NCBI RefSeq assembly: GCF_028369105.1
Contig: NZ_JAQNDO010000001.1
Coordinates: forward strand, 11,192,501-11,256,500
Direction: 5' to 3'
Source of the DNA: Polyangium mundeleinium
GTDB lineage: Bacteria; Myxococcota_A; Polyangia; Polyangiales; Polyangiaceae
Length of the DNA stretch: 64,000 bases
A program made the translations under genes and the position numbers. The notes beneath the pieces are model-generated. The model did not search any database. It saw nothing but the letters and a program-made list of their open reading frames with translations, and was not told where the DNA came from. Shown here one piece after another: positions 52,568-61,995 of the stretch (position 1 is the first letter of the stretch; the number at the start of each line of letters is the position of its first letter).

Positions 52568-53509
52568 ATGCATGCGATCGAGCTGAGGAGGCGCGCGATC
52601 CCTGAGGTGCTCGCGCTCGGCCCCGCGCTTGTCGAGCGAGCCGAGCAGGCCCAGGCGGCGCACCTCGCGCTGAGCCTGGTCGACGGAGCCGCGGTGGTGC
52701 TCGGCGCGGCGCAGCGAGCAGGCCGCGTCTTGGACCTCGCAGCGTGCGCGCAGAGGGGCATCCCGATCCTGCGGCGCGCGACGACGGGGACGGCAGCCTG
52801 GCTCGGCGGCCGGGGCCTCGTGGTGACGCTCGCGTTGCCGCACGTCGCAGCGCTCGTCGCAGACGCGACGCCGCGGACGCTGCTGAACCGGAACGTGCGC
52901 CCGCTCCTCGGCGCGTTGACCCGCGCAGGAATGCTCGCACATTATTTCGGACGCGAATGGATCACGCTGCGTCGTCGGCCGGCGGCGCTGCTCGGCTTCG
53001 ACGTCGCCGCGTCGGGTGCCGTCCTCGTGGAGGCGTTCGTCGGGTACGACGCGGCGATCGCGTTGCCCGACGAGATCACGACCGAGAGCGAGCGAGCTGT
53101 CGATCGGTTCCTCGGCAAGAAGCCCGCGTCCCTCGCCGAACTCGCGGCCGACGCGCCGCTCGACCTCGATCGGTTCGCGCACGCTCTTCTCGATGCGTTG
53201 CGCGCACGCACCGAGCCCACGATCACGACGCCGACGATCGGAGCGGACGAGCTCGACACGCGCCCCTTCGCCCCGATCGAGCGCGCGCGCGATCCCGTCC
53301 CCGAAAGATTGCTCCTCAAACCAGCCGTGCGTGTCCCGATCGGCTGGATCGAATCCGCAGTCGAGCCCGATGGTGCACGGCGCGCATGGCTCGGCGGAGA
53401 CGTGCTCGCGCCGCGCTGGGCGCTCGCGCGCATCGCAACCCAAGGAGACGCGGGCCTGCCGGAGATCGCGCTCGAAGGCGCGACGATGGCCGATCTGCTC
53501 ACCTGCTGA
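52568..53509 (+). CDS. hypothetical protein, possible LplA-like fold
   Basis: 313 residues from ATG 52568, behind GGAG. RRATTGTAAWLGGRGLVVTL resembles the RRxSGGG region of lipoate/biotin ligases, and LLNRNVRPLLGALTRAG with a conserved-looking RPAALLGFDVAASGAVLVEAF follows the same order, but the key Lys of LplA is not evident. The similarity is weak and unverified. It is divergent from the ISC operon across the palindrome and may share its control. Confidence 0.45.
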   Translation: MHAIELRRRAIPEVLALGPALVERAEQAQAAHLALSLVDGAAVVLGAAQRAGRVLDLAACAQRGIPILRRATTGTAAWLGGRGLVVTLALPHVAALVADATPRTLLNRNVRPLLGALTRAGMLAHYFGREWITLRRRPAALLGFDVAASGAVLVEAFVGYDAAIALPDEITTESERAVDRFLGKKPASLAELAADAPLDLDRFAHALLDALRARTEPTITTPTIGADELDTRPFAPIERARDPVPERLLLKPAVRVPIGWIESAVEPDGARRAWLGGDVLAPRWALARIATQGDAGLPEIALEGATMADLLTC

Positions 53510-53533
53510 GGATCGATCGTTCACCCCCAAAAG

Positions 53534-53563
53534 AAAAACGCCCCGCGTTGGCAGGGCGTTTTT
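53534..53563. terminator. bidirectional intrinsic terminator
   Basis: Perfect 10-bp stem AAAAACGCCC / GGGCGTTTTT around a 10-base loop between convergent genes. The A- and T-rich ends give a U-run on both strands. Confidence 0.9.
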
Positions 53564-53584
53564 CCTCGAAGCGAGCGGGTCAGC

Positions 53585-54877
53585 TCACTTGGGATCTTCG
53601 ATCGGATCCGTGCCGACGACGACCGTGCCGCCGTTCGCGACCCACTCGAACCCGTCGACGAGGACCGTCGAGTCCCACGCGGTGTCGCCCGTGTCCCAGA
53701 TGGCCCAGCGGATCGTCACCTCGTCGCCGCCCTTGATCGGGGCCTGCGTCTGCAACCACGACGTGCCGCCCGCCTCGTCCCACGTGCCGAAGCCCGTGCC
53801 CTCCATCTCGCCCGGGCCGGACGGGCAGGTGAACTGCGGGTAGAACGAGTCGTACGAGCAGACGTCGAAGTACGCGATGTTGACGCTCACCGGGTTCGTG
53901 TTCTTGTCGAAGGAGATGTTGCCGTTGATCGAGCCCTGCGGCTCCGGCGTCACGAGCGCGATGAACTGATCGTTGAACGCCGTGCAGACGTACTCCGGGA
54001 ACTCCATCGAGTAGAACTTGAACTTGAACTTGTAGCCCGTCGCGTTCTTCGGCGACCGGATCTTCACCTGGAGCCCGACGTCGTCGTTGATGTCCGGATC
54101 GCCCGAGCAGCCGGGCACGTCCTGCGGGAAGCCGGGCGGCGGGGTGCCGGCGCCGATCTCGCTGCAGCTCAGGCTGCCGCAAGCGCCCGCTTGGTTCGGA
54201 AGGCGCGCGTAGCCAGAGGAGAGCGTGAGCATGCGCGTGCCCTTCTGCACGTTCACGTTCGGCCCGAAGCCGCTCTGGATGCCGATGTGCCTCGTGTACG
54301 AGGCGGGGTTGCCGTTCGCGCGCACGTACTGCGCGCTGAGCACGCCCCACTTCTTGTCGGCCGGCGTGGTGAACTGGCAGAGGTCGAGCGCGCGTGCGCC
54401 GTTCTGCGGATCCGTGTCCTGGAGCCCGATGTTGTCGTCGCACGACGCAGGCGCGACGTTGTCGACGACCGAGTCGCAGTCCTCGTCCGCAGGCTTCGCC
54501 ATCGGATCGTTCGGATCCGTAGCAACCTCGATCGAGCCCGGCGAGACGTTGGGGTCGCAGTCGTTGCAGTCGCCCTGCGCTTCAGAGAATCCGTCGCCGT
54601 CGTTGTCGACGTTCGTATCGTTGCTGCACTGCGCTTCGCCGCCGGTGCCGTTGCCGCCCGAGCCGACGAACGTGCCGCCCACACCATCCGAGGCCGAGCC
54701 CCCGGTGCCAGGTTGCCCGGAGGAGCCCGAGCCGCCGTTGCCCCCCGAGTCCTCTCCACCGGACCCGCCGTCGCCGAACACGTTGCGACCGCCGGTCGCC
54801 CCGCAACCGGCGGAGCCTGCCGCGGCGACGCCCAAAACCGCGGCGAGACCGAACAGAACCAGATGGCTACGCTTCAT
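53585..54877 (-). CDS. MopE/choice-of-anchor-L type lipoprotein
   Basis: 430 residues from ATG 54877. The signal peptide ends AAAGSAGC, a lipobox. A Gly/Ser-rich tether of ~60 residues is followed by a thrombospondin-type-3/MopE acidic segment (DTNVDNDGDGFSE, DCNDCDPNV, DEDCDSVVD). The rest (GARALDLCQF, FKFKFYSMEFPEYV, FNDQFIALVTP, ISFDKNTNPV) follows the choice-of-anchor L domain of myxobacterial surface proteins. Probable outer-surface lipoprotein with calcium-binding repeats. Paralogue of the next gene. Confidence 0.8.
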   Translation of the reverse strand: MKRSHLVLFGLAAVLGVAAAGSAGCGATGGRNVFGDGGSGGEDSGGNGGSGSSGQPGTGGSASDGVGGTFVGSGGNGTGGEAQCSNDTNVDNDGDGFSEAQGDCNDCDPNVSPGSIEVATDPNDPMAKPADEDCDSVVDNVAPASCDDNIGLQDTDPQNGARALDLCQFTTPADKKWGVLSAQYVRANGNPASYTRHIGIQSGFGPNVNVQKGTRMLTLSSGYARLPNQAGACGSLSCSEIGAGTPPPGFPQDVPGCSGDPDINDDVGLQVKIRSPKNATGYKFKFKFYSMEFPEYVCTAFNDQFIALVTPEPQGSINGNISFDKNTNPVSVNIAYFDVCSYDSFYPQFTCPSGPGEMEGTGFGTWDEAGGTSWLQTQAPIKGGDEVTIRWAIWDTGDTAWDSTVLVDGFEWVANGGTVVVGTDPIEDPK

Positions 54878-55052
54878 GATCCTTCTCCATCCCCGCTCAC
54901 ACGGAGACAAGCCAAGCCGGACGCGAACACAGCGCCGCACACCACACGCGCGCGGACTGCGCTCAAAGTGTACCAACGCGTTGACGTTCTTGAACAGAGA
55001 TCGCGTCCGGAGCGCCGCGAGGGGAGAGGACGCTCCGGACACGCGCAGCGGG

Positions 55053-56378
55053 TCACTTCGGGATGATGACCTCGGTCACCGTGGTGCCGGCCTTGCCCGA
55101 CCAGCGCCAGTTGTCGATCAACGCGGAGGAGTCGACCTTCCCGTCCGAGGAATCGTACGTGACGAGGCGCAGGCGGATCGGAGCGCCCGGCGTCACGGCC
55201 GTCGTCGTACGCAGCCACCCCGTCGAGCCGTGTGTCCAGCCGGCATTCGCTTCGTCCTTCTCGAACGTGGTCCCGAGGAGCTGCTTCGTCTCGAGAGCGC
55301 ACTTGAACGAGAACCCGCTCGCCACGCACTCCCCCGTGGGCCCCACGGGGTTCCCCGGGCAACCGCACGCCTCGAAGAATTTATTGTTCACGCTGATCGG
55401 CGCGCCGAACATGTCGAACGCAATGTTCCCGTCGCTCTGCCCCATCGGGAACGGGACCATGTACGCGACGAAGAAGTCGTTGTACTCGCGGCACAGGAAG
55501 TCCGGCCACTCGTAGCTCAAGAACTGGAAGTCGAACGAGACGCTGAGCGCGTTCGACGGGACGTCGACCTCCATCTCCAGGCCCGTCGCGTCGTGCGGTA
55601 GGCCCGTGAGCACGTTGGGGCACGAGGGGCTCGCCTTCGGGAAGCCGAAGGGCGCGTTGCTCGTGTACCCCTTGTCGAACGTGCGGTACGTGGCGTCCAC
55701 GTCGCCCTTGTCCCGCGCCTTGCCCGACGACAGGAGGAGCATCGAGTTGCCCTCCTGCGGGTTGTTGTTCGTCCCGAGCTTCGGGACGATCCCGTGCCCG
55801 AGGTGGAAGTTCGCCTGTTGCGCCGCGTTGACCGGCGGCGGGGTCCCGTCCGCGAGCACCCACTTCGCGCTCTTCAGGAACCTGCAGACGCCGATCGCCT
55901 TCGCCGCGTCGGCGGGATCCATGCTGGCGAGCGCGAGTCCGCTGTCGCAGGGAGGCGGCAGGACGTCGACCGTGCCGTCGCAGTCCTCGTCCGCAGGCTC
56001 GGGGAGGTTGCCGTTCTCGTCCTTCTCCGCGATGACCTCGACCGCGTTCGGATTGACGAACTTGTCGCAGTCGTTGCAGTCGCCTTCGAGCTCGGTGTAG
56101 CCGTCGCCGTCGTTGTCCGCGTCGGGCGCGCCTTCGTCACAAGCACTGCCGCCCGCGCCGCCCGTGCCGGTCGACGAGGTGCTCGTCGTGATGAGGATGT
56201 TTCCATCGCCACCCTGACCGAAGTTGCCGGCACCGCCCATGCCGCCGGCGCCGCCGGTTCCACCCTCCCCCCCGGAGTTGCCGCTGCCGCCGCCCGCCGC
56301 GCATGCGCCCGCCGTCGTCGCGGCGACGACGCACAACCCGACGAGCCCGAACCATGTGGATGTTCTCGACCGCTTCAT
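55053..56378 (-). CDS. MopE/choice-of-anchor-L type lipoprotein (paralogue)
   Basis: 441 residues from ATG 56378. Lipobox VVAATTAGAC; Gly/Ser tether; acidic DADNDGDGYTE, DCNDCDKFVN and DEDCDGTVD segments; then SFDFQFLSYEWPDFLC, YNDFFVAYMVPFP and VNNKFFEAC. Same order and spacing of blocks as the protein encoded at 53585, with clear divergence, so the pair arose by an old tandem duplication. Likely outer-surface. Confidence 0.8.
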   Translation of the reverse strand: MKRSRTSTWFGLVGLCVVAATTAGACAAGGGSGNSGGEGGTGGAGGMGGAGNFGQGGDGNILITTSTSSTGTGGAGGSACDEGAPDADNDGDGYTELEGDCNDCDKFVNPNAVEVIAEKDENGNLPEPADEDCDGTVDVLPPPCDSGLALASMDPADAAKAIGVCRFLKSAKWVLADGTPPPVNAAQQANFHLGHGIVPKLGTNNNPQEGNSMLLLSSGKARDKGDVDATYRTFDKGYTSNAPFGFPKASPSCPNVLTGLPHDATGLEMEVDVPSNALSVSFDFQFLSYEWPDFLCREYNDFFVAYMVPFPMGQSDGNIAFDMFGAPISVNNKFFEACGCPGNPVGPTGECVASGFSFKCALETKQLLGTTFEKDEANAGWTHGSTGWLRTTTAVTPGAPIRLRLVTYDSSDGKVDSSALIDNWRWSGKAGTTVTEVIIPK

Positions 56379-56642
56379 GACGACGCCCTCGTGATGCAAA
56401 AGGATTCTTCGGGGACTCACGGTCGCCGTCGTCGCCCGATGGCCCGCCGGATCGGCCACGTCGAGCAAGCGGTACCTCGGGGAAAGGAAGACGCACGTAT
56501 CGATGGACACGGCGAGCGCAAGCATGCCTAGCGTAGCCGAACGGCCAGCAGGCTGTCACGCGCTCGGGGCGCTTCCGGGGTCCTGGAGGGGGGAGCGTGC
56601 GGTGGGACGGTAGGAGAGCGCGCCGCGTGGACGCGCCGTCAC

Positions 56643-57899
56643 TCAGGCTTCGGGCGAGGCCGAGGAAGCCTTCTTGCGCTTCTTCTGGTCCTTCTTGCTG
56701 CTGCCGTTCGCGTGCGACGAGCCGTTCGTGGTCGACACACTCGGACGGAGCAGGTCGTCGGCCATCTTCGCGGCCCGATCCGTCTTCTCCCAGGAGAAGT
56801 CGTCCCGGCCGAAATGCCCGTACGCCGCGGTCTTGCGGTAGATCGGCTTGAGCAGGTCGAGCTGATCGATGATCGCCTTCGGCCGCATGTCGAAGCTCTC
56901 GAGGATGTACTTCTCGAGCACCTCGTCGGCGACGCGGCCCGTGCCGAAGGTGTTCACGTGGACGCCGACCGGCTGCGCGACGCCGATCGCGTAGGCGATC
57001 TGCACCTCGCAGCGCGCCGCGAGCTTGGCCGCGACGACGTTCTTCGCGACGTACCGCGCGTAGTAGCAAGCCGAGCGGTCGACCTTCGTCGGGTCCTTGC
57101 CGCTGAAGGCGCCGCCGCCGTGCCGGCCCATGCCGCCGTACGTGTCGACGATGATCTTGCGGCCCGTGAGGCCCGCGTCGCCGTAGGGGCCGCCGATGAC
57201 GAACCGGCCCGTGGGGTTGATGAAGAACTTCGTGTTCTTGTCGACGAGCTTCTGCGGGAGGACCTTGTCGATGACGAGCGTGCGCATCGCCTCGACGATC
57301 TCCTTGTGCTTCACGTCCGGCCCGTGCTGCGTCGAGAGCACGACCGCGGCGATGCGCGCGGGGACGTCGTTCTCGTACTCGACCGTCACCTGCGTCTTGC
57401 CGTCCGGCCGGAGCCAGTTGACCTTCTTCGACTTGCGGACCTCGGCGAGCTTGCGGGCCATGCGGTGCGCGAACGAGATCGGGGCCGGCATGAGCTCGGG
57501 GGTCTCGTCCGTCGCGTACCCGAACATCAGGCCCTGGTCTCCCGCCCCCTGCTCCTTGAACAGGCCCTCGCCCTCCGTCACGCCGCGCGAGATGTCCGGG
57601 CTCTGCTTCTCGATCGCCGTGAGCACCGCGCACGTCTCGTAGTCGAAGCCCATCGACGAGTCCGTGTACCCGATGTCCTTGATCGTGCTTCGAACGACCA
57701 CGGGCATGTCGACCCACGCGGAGGTCGTGATCTCGCCGGCCACGATCGCCATGCCGGTCTTGACCATCGTCTCGCAGGCGACACGCGCCGTCGGATCCTG
57801 CGCGAGGATGCCGTCGAGGATGGCGTCGGAGATCTGGTCGCAAATCTTGTCGGGGTGGCCTTCCGTGACGGACTCGGACGTGAACTGGTAACGGCGCAT
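56643..57899 (-). CDS. metK: S-adenosylmethionine synthetase
   Basis: 418 residues from ATG 57899 with AAGGAG upstream. Motifs [25 protein letters not shown] (ATP) and [20 protein letters not shown] (P-loop-like metal site) are complete. The last ~30 residues are a Ser/Lys-rich extension ([14 protein letters not shown]) not found in E. coli MetK (384). It makes SAM for the methyltransferases, including those in the polysaccharide locus. No SAM riboswitch structure was seen upstream. Confidence 0.96.
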   Translation of the reverse strand: MRRYQFTSESVTEGHPDKICDQISDAILDGILAQDPTARVACETMVKTGMAIVAGEITTSAWVDMPVVVRSTIKDIGYTDSSMGFDYETCAVLTAIEKQSPDISRGVTEGEGLFKEQGAGDQGLMFGYATDETPELMPAPISFAHRMARKLAEVRKSKKVNWLRPDGKTQVTVEYENDVPARIAAVVLSTQHGPDVKHKEIVEAMRTLVIDKVLPQKLVDKNTKFFINPTGRFVIGGPYGDAGLTGRKIIVDTYGGMGRHGGGAFSGKDPTKVDRSACYYARYVAKNVVAAKLAARCEVQIAYAIGVAQPVGVHVNTFGTGRVADEVLEKYILESFDMRPKAIIDQLDLLKPIYRKTAAYGHFGRDDFSWEKTDRAAKMADDLLRPSVSTTNGSSHANGSSKKDQKKRKKASSASPEA

Positions 57900-57980
57900 G
57901 GATGCTCCTTGGGACGGACGGGGCGTACGCATACGCCGTGGACGATGCACCGTCAACGCGCCGAATACGACAAAAGCGAA

Positions 57981-58010
57981 GCGCCGGGCCTCTTGAAGGC
58001 GACCCGGCGC
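57981..58010 (-). terminator. putative terminator after dctP
   Basis: Stem GCGCCGGG / CCCGGCGC with a 14-base loop, 26 bp after the TRAP-protein stop; reading on that strand it is followed by TTCGCTTTTG. Moderately convincing Rho-independent terminator between dctP and metK. Confidence 0.55.
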
Positions 58011-58035
58011 ACGCGACACTGTCTCTGGAAATCCG

Positions 58036-59037
58036 TCAGCCGCCCAGCCCCTCGAGCTTGGCGACGAGGTCGGGCGAGAAGGTGCCCTGCGAGAGGCGCG
58101 AGCGCACCTGCTTGAAGAGGCCTTGCCACTTGGTCTTCTGGTCGGCCGTGAGTTCGACGACCGTCATCTTGCCCTTCAGGCGACCGAACGCGGCGTCGTC
58201 CTCGCTGCGGATGCGCTTCGTGAGCGCCGTGGCGGCCACCTTGCCAGTGTCCTGGAGGATGGTCTTGAGGTCGGCCGGCAGCGCGTCGAGCTTCTTGCTC
58301 GACAGAACGAGCGCGCCGACCGCGAAGCCGGACGCGTCGGCGACGATGGTGTCGAGCTTCGACGCCCACTGGAGCTGCTCGGCGACGAGCGCGGGCGCGA
58401 CGAGCGCGTTGACGGCGCCCGTGCCGAGGTTCGGCAGGACCTCGGGGATGCCGAGCGGAACGGGCGTCACGCCGCCGATGACCTGGAAAAACACCGGCAT
58501 CACCGCGTCGTCGCGCCACACGTAGGGCTTCGTGCCCTTGAAGTCGTCGGGCGTTCGCACCGCGACACCCTTCGTGATGAGGTGCGCCTGGCCGACATCG
58601 CCCCAACCGAGGATGCGGAAACCAGCGTCCTCCGCGCCCTTCTCGAACTCGGGCCGCATGGTTTCGCGCGCGGCGTCGAGCTTCGCCCACGAGGAGAAGA
58701 GGCCCGGCATCTGCAGCGCGAGGATGGGCTTGTGGACCTTGCCGAGCCCAACCGCGGTGACCGCGGCGCCGTCGAGCTGGCCGGACTTCATCTTGCCGAC
58801 CATCGCGGCTTCATCGCCCTGCTGGCCGTTGTAGTAGAAGCGGAGCTCCAGCCGGCCGCCGCTCTTCTCGGCCACCGCCTTCTCCCAAACACTGAACACC
58901 TGCCCCCAGGGGCTCGACTTCGGCGCAAGCGTGCCGATCGTGATCACTTCCGCAGCACTCGCATCCTGCGACGCACCGATCCCCGCAAGGACCGTCAGGG
59001 CGCCGAGGAGTTTCACCATCGCTCTTCGCAGCATCAT
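58036..59037 (-). CDS. TRAP transporter DctP-type binding protein
   Basis: 333 residues from ATG 59037, which has GGAGG six bases upstream (ATG 59034 is next). Signal peptide [20 protein letters not shown]. Family motifs: [58 protein letters not shown] and [13 protein letters not shown]. Periplasmic capture of an organic acid for a TRAP permease; the ligand is unknown. No DctQ/DctM permease gene is adjacent, so it is an orphan in this window. Confidence 0.85.
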   Translation of the reverse strand: MMLRRAMVKLLGALTVLAGIGASQDASAAEVITIGTLAPKSSPWGQVFSVWEKAVAEKSGGRLELRFYYNGQQGDEAAMVGKMKSGQLDGAAVTAVGLGKVHKPILALQMPGLFSSWAKLDAARETMRPEFEKGAEDAGFRILGWGDVGQAHLITKGVAVRTPDDFKGTKPYVWRDDAVMPVFFQVIGGVTPVPLGIPEVLPNLGTGAVNALVAPALVAEQLQWASKLDTIVADASGFAVGALVLSSKKLDALPADLKTILQDTGKVAATALTKRIRSEDDAAFGRLKGKMTVVELTADQKTKWQGLFKQVRSRLSQGTFSPDLVAKLEGLGG

Positions 59038-59286
59038 CAGAAGCCTCCGTCTCGGTTCTTCCGACCCTCGTACGCGACGTGTCTCGAGGGTTCCTCCTGG
59101 CCTGCGCGTGTTCGTATACCGGAGCTCGTCGCTCTCGAACAGACAGGCTCGCCCCGCACGCACGCACGATGCACCGCAGCATCGAGCATCGCGTTCCAGG
59201 AAGAGGGCGGCACGGGACAGTGGACGATGGGCCCACGACGTTATTCACGTTGCCGCATCGCGAAAAACCCTGATGATAGCGACCCG

Positions 59287-59682
59287 ATGACCCTGGATGA
59301 GATCCGCGCCGTCCTCGAGGCGCAAGGATGGCCGGTCGAGCGGCTCTCCGAGGCCACGCTGCGCAGCCGCTTCCGCAGCAAGGACCGGATTTTTCCGCTG
59401 TTCGTACACCTCGAACCTCTCTTCGTGACGTTCGCGGTGATCCCCTACGCGCGTTTGCCCGAGGACCCCGATTCAGCCGAGGCGCTCATGACGCGCCTGC
59501 TCAAGCTCAACCGGGAGATCAACCTCGCCAAGTACTCCGTCGACGATGACGGCGACATCATCCTGAGCGTCGAGTACCGGATCGAGCATCTCGACCCGAG
59601 CGAGATCCGCGACGCCGTGGACGTGCTCTCGTTCTACGCGGACAAACACCACGAGGACGTGCACAAACTCTCGGGGCAGTGA
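59287..59682 (+). CDS. YbjN/T3SS-chaperone-like protein
   Basis: 131 residues from ATG 59287. TLDEIRAVLEAQGWPVERL and NREINLAKYSVDDDGDIILS have the alternating pattern of YbjN/CesT-like chaperone folds; ends EDVHKLSGQ. No signal peptide. Function unknown in myxobacteria. Convergent with the PDZ gene (48 bp). Confidence 0.65.
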   Translation: MTLDEIRAVLEAQGWPVERLSEATLRSRFRSKDRIFPLFVHLEPLFVTFAVIPYARLPEDPDSAEALMTRLLKLNREINLAKYSVDDDGDIILSVEYRIEHLDPSEIRDAVDVLSFYADKHHEDVHKLSGQ

Positions 59683-59730
59683 CGCGTTCGGGTGCGGAGC
59701 GTTCGGGGCGAACTCCGGTAGGACGAACCT

Positions 59731-60111
59731 TCACTCGGTGATCGTCTCGGTGCGTGGACGCTCTTCCTTCTTCGCGTCGAGCAGCGCGCGACGCTCGACA
59801 CGCACGCGGCGTACTTCTTCGCCACGCACGACGGTGAGGCGCACGGACGAACCGACGTCGCCGCGCAGGAGCACGCGGATCTCCTTGGCGTCGAGGTCAC
59901 GCACGTAGCGGCCTTCGATCATGACGAGCTCGTCGCCCGGCAAGAGCCCCGCGCGCTCGGCGGCGAGGCCTGGCGACAGGTCGCGCACGTAGAGCGCGCC
60001 CGTGTCGTTGTCGCGCGAGAGCACGGCGCCGATGGAGCCCTTCTTCTCCGCCGCGCAGGCGAGCCCTACGAACAGCAACGACGCGAGGAGCGGCGCTCGG
60101 GCGACGCGCAT
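59731..60111 (-). CDS. PDZ-domain lipoprotein
   Basis: 126 residues. Lipobox in LLFVGLACA; the remainder is a single PDZ domain: SIGAVLSRDNDTGALYV, LSPGLAAERAGLLPGDELVM, VRLTVVRGEEVRRV. No protease domain. Periplasmic protein likely to bind C-termini or regulate a partner. Single gene. Confidence 0.78.
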   Translation of the reverse strand: MRVARAPLLASLLFVGLACAAEKKGSIGAVLSRDNDTGALYVRDLSPGLAAERAGLLPGDELVMIEGRYVRDLDAKEIRVLLRGDVGSSVRLTVVRGEEVRRVRVERRALLDAKKEERPRTETITE

Positions 60112-60519
60112 GCCGTCATCGTAGCGGACGTCATGACGAACGAGCCGCCTTGCAGCACGGCAGGCGCTCGGATGAGCAGGCGCGCATGCACGCGCGAGGT
60201 CTCCTCATGCTGCTCGTCCGTTGCATGTCGAGCGACGCGGGCACGGACGTGAACGACGGTGCGTAGAGGATTTCCGAGAGCGAGACGACAGCGCATCCAG
60301 CTACGCGCTCCGTTCCCTCTTGCCCTACGTCGTTCCGTCGAATTCGACAAAACCTCGACGTTTCGCGCGTGTTCGACGGGCGCCGATCTTGCTTGAGCCC
60401 GCCGCACTTCCCATGGCGATGAAGCCTCGACCTGATGGGTCTTCCCCCTTAGACTGCGCCGCGTCATCTCCCGCGGCGTCGAGGTTCGTCGCTGGATCCC
60501 GGCCACGCGGAGAGAACAA
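60112..60519. other. intergenic stretch without a gene
   Basis: 408 bp between the divergent PDZ and PAP2 genes. Short frames here lack family motifs or start signals. It should hold the promoters of both genes; no clear -35/-10 pair, repeat or RNA gene was seen. Confidence 0.6.
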
Positions 60520-61563
60520 GTGAGTACCTCCACGCACCAAAACGGACTTTGGAGCCCGTCGGACATGCGTGCCTCCGAAGAGCACGTCGAGGGAGCCCCC
60601 TCGCAGATCACCGCCATGCAAGGCGGGTGGATCAAGTTCTTGCTCGGTAGCTTCACCGTGCAGGACCTCATCCTGCTCGTCTACCTCACGGTCGTGCGGC
60701 TGCTCTTGACGCAGCGGCAAGCGACGGCCGATCAGGTGTCGTGCGCCCGGACGACGGAGCTCTGCATCGGGGTGATCCTCGGCGCCGTGCTGATCGGCCG
60801 CGTGATCCCCGGCATCCCGCCGATCGTCCGGAAGATCGTCTACCGCGTGAGCATCGTCGGCGTGCTCGTGCAGAACTACCTCGTGCTGCGCTGGCTCTTG
60901 CCCGTGGTGCGGCCGGACTCGGTGGATGCGACGCTCCTCCGGATCGACGAGGCGATCTTCGGACGCGAGCCCGCGCTCGTGCTCGAGGCGCTCAACGTGC
61001 GACCCGTGGTCGAGTGGTTCTCGTTCTTCTACTTCAGCTACTTCTTCATCGGCGCGACCTACATGGTCGTGGGCCTGTGGCTGACGAAGCCGAGCCGCCG
61101 GACGACCGCGTTCGCGATCGGAACATTGCTCGTCTTCAGCATCGGCCAGCTCGGGTACATGGCGGTGCCCGGCTTCGGCCCGCACCAGTACCTGGCCGAT
61201 CAGTTCAAGGGGCCGATCAACGGCGGTTTTTTCTGGGGCTGCGTCTGGGACACGGTGCAGGCCGGCAGCGCGATGAAGGACATCTTCCCCTCGCTGCACA
61301 CGGCCGCGCCGACGTGGTTCACGCTGCACGCGCTCCAGAACGCGAAGACGGATCGACGCTGGTTCTGGCCCGCGATCGTGACGGGCTTCTTCGCGGCGAA
61401 CATCATCTTCTCGACGGTGTTCCTGCGCTGGCACTACGCGATCGACGTCCTCGCAGGCCTGACGCTCGCCTTCACCGTCGGCGCACTCGCGCCCTGGATC
61501 GCGAAGCGTGAAGAGGCGTGGCGCCTCGCGCGAGGTTTCCGCGGCGCCTGGGTCTTCGACTGA
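60520..61563 (+). CDS. PAP2-family phosphatase/phosphotransferase
   Basis: 347 residues from GTG 60520. Six or so membrane helices. The PAP2 (Aur1/Ipt1-like) catalytic pieces are KDIFPSLHTAAPTW (Ser and His) and FLRWHYAIDVLAG (second His and Asp). Could dephosphorylate a lipid phosphate or pass a phosphoalcohol head group, as the inositol-phosphotransferase branch does. Stop is 31 bp before the convergent ferredoxin. Confidence 0.85.
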   Translation: MSTSTHQNGLWSPSDMRASEEHVEGAPSQITAMQGGWIKFLLGSFTVQDLILLVYLTVVRLLLTQRQATADQVSCARTTELCIGVILGAVLIGRVIPGIPPIVRKIVYRVSIVGVLVQNYLVLRWLLPVVRPDSVDATLLRIDEAIFGREPALVLEALNVRPVVEWFSFFYFSYFFIGATYMVVGLWLTKPSRRTTAFAIGTLLVFSIGQLGYMAVPGFGPHQYLADQFKGPINGGFFWGCVWDTVQAGSAMKDIFPSLHTAAPTWFTLHALQNAKTDRRWFWPAIVTGFFAANIIFSTVFLRWHYAIDVLAGLTLAFTVGALAPWIAKREEAWRLARGFRGAWVFD

Positions 61564-61594
61564 CGAAGACGCGAACGACGCGCCGCACCGTCGA

Positions 61595-61909
61595 TCATTC
61601 GTCACTCCCCGCCCACCGAAGCCGTACGAGCCCCTCCCCCTGCGCGACGAGACGCGCCGCGCAGGCGAGCCGCTGGGAAGGCGGCGCGTCGAAGAGGTCG
61701 AGCACCTCCGATTCGTCGGCCTTGGGGGGTGCGAGGAGCGCGGCGCCTTCGAGGACCTCGACGAGGCACGTACCGCAACTCGCCGAGCGACACGAGAACG
61801 AGACGGGCGCGCGGCATGCGTCGCTGACGTCGACGAGCGCGTCGCCCGGCTCGGCGTCCACACCCGCGGCGGGGCCGAGCTCGTTCGCCAGGAACTCCAC
61901 CCGGATCAC
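61595..61909 (-). CDS. plant-type [2Fe-2S] ferredoxin
   Basis: 104 residues. Ligands C40, C45, C48 and C83 (C-x4-C-x2-C, then LACAAR), closer to plant/xanthine-type ferredoxins than to the ISC one. Divergent from the flavin oxidoreductase across ~86 bp and could be its electron donor; this is inferred from position alone. Confidence 0.85.
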   Translation of the reverse strand: MIRVEFLANELGPAAGVDAEPGDALVDVSDACRAPVSFSCRSASCGTCLVEVLEGAALLAPPKADESEVLDLFDAPPSQRLACAARLVAQGEGLVRLRWAGSDE

Positions 61910-61995
61910 GAGGCACCTCTAACGGAAGGCGCGCGCGTCGTCGACTCCACTGCTCGGGCATTGGCGAGGCCGAGCGACCGCGATATCCAGGGGCC

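Noticed and set aside
57900-58035. SAM riboswitch upstream of metK
   Set aside because: Only a simple terminator-like hairpin is present; no core of a known SAM riboswitch was recognised.
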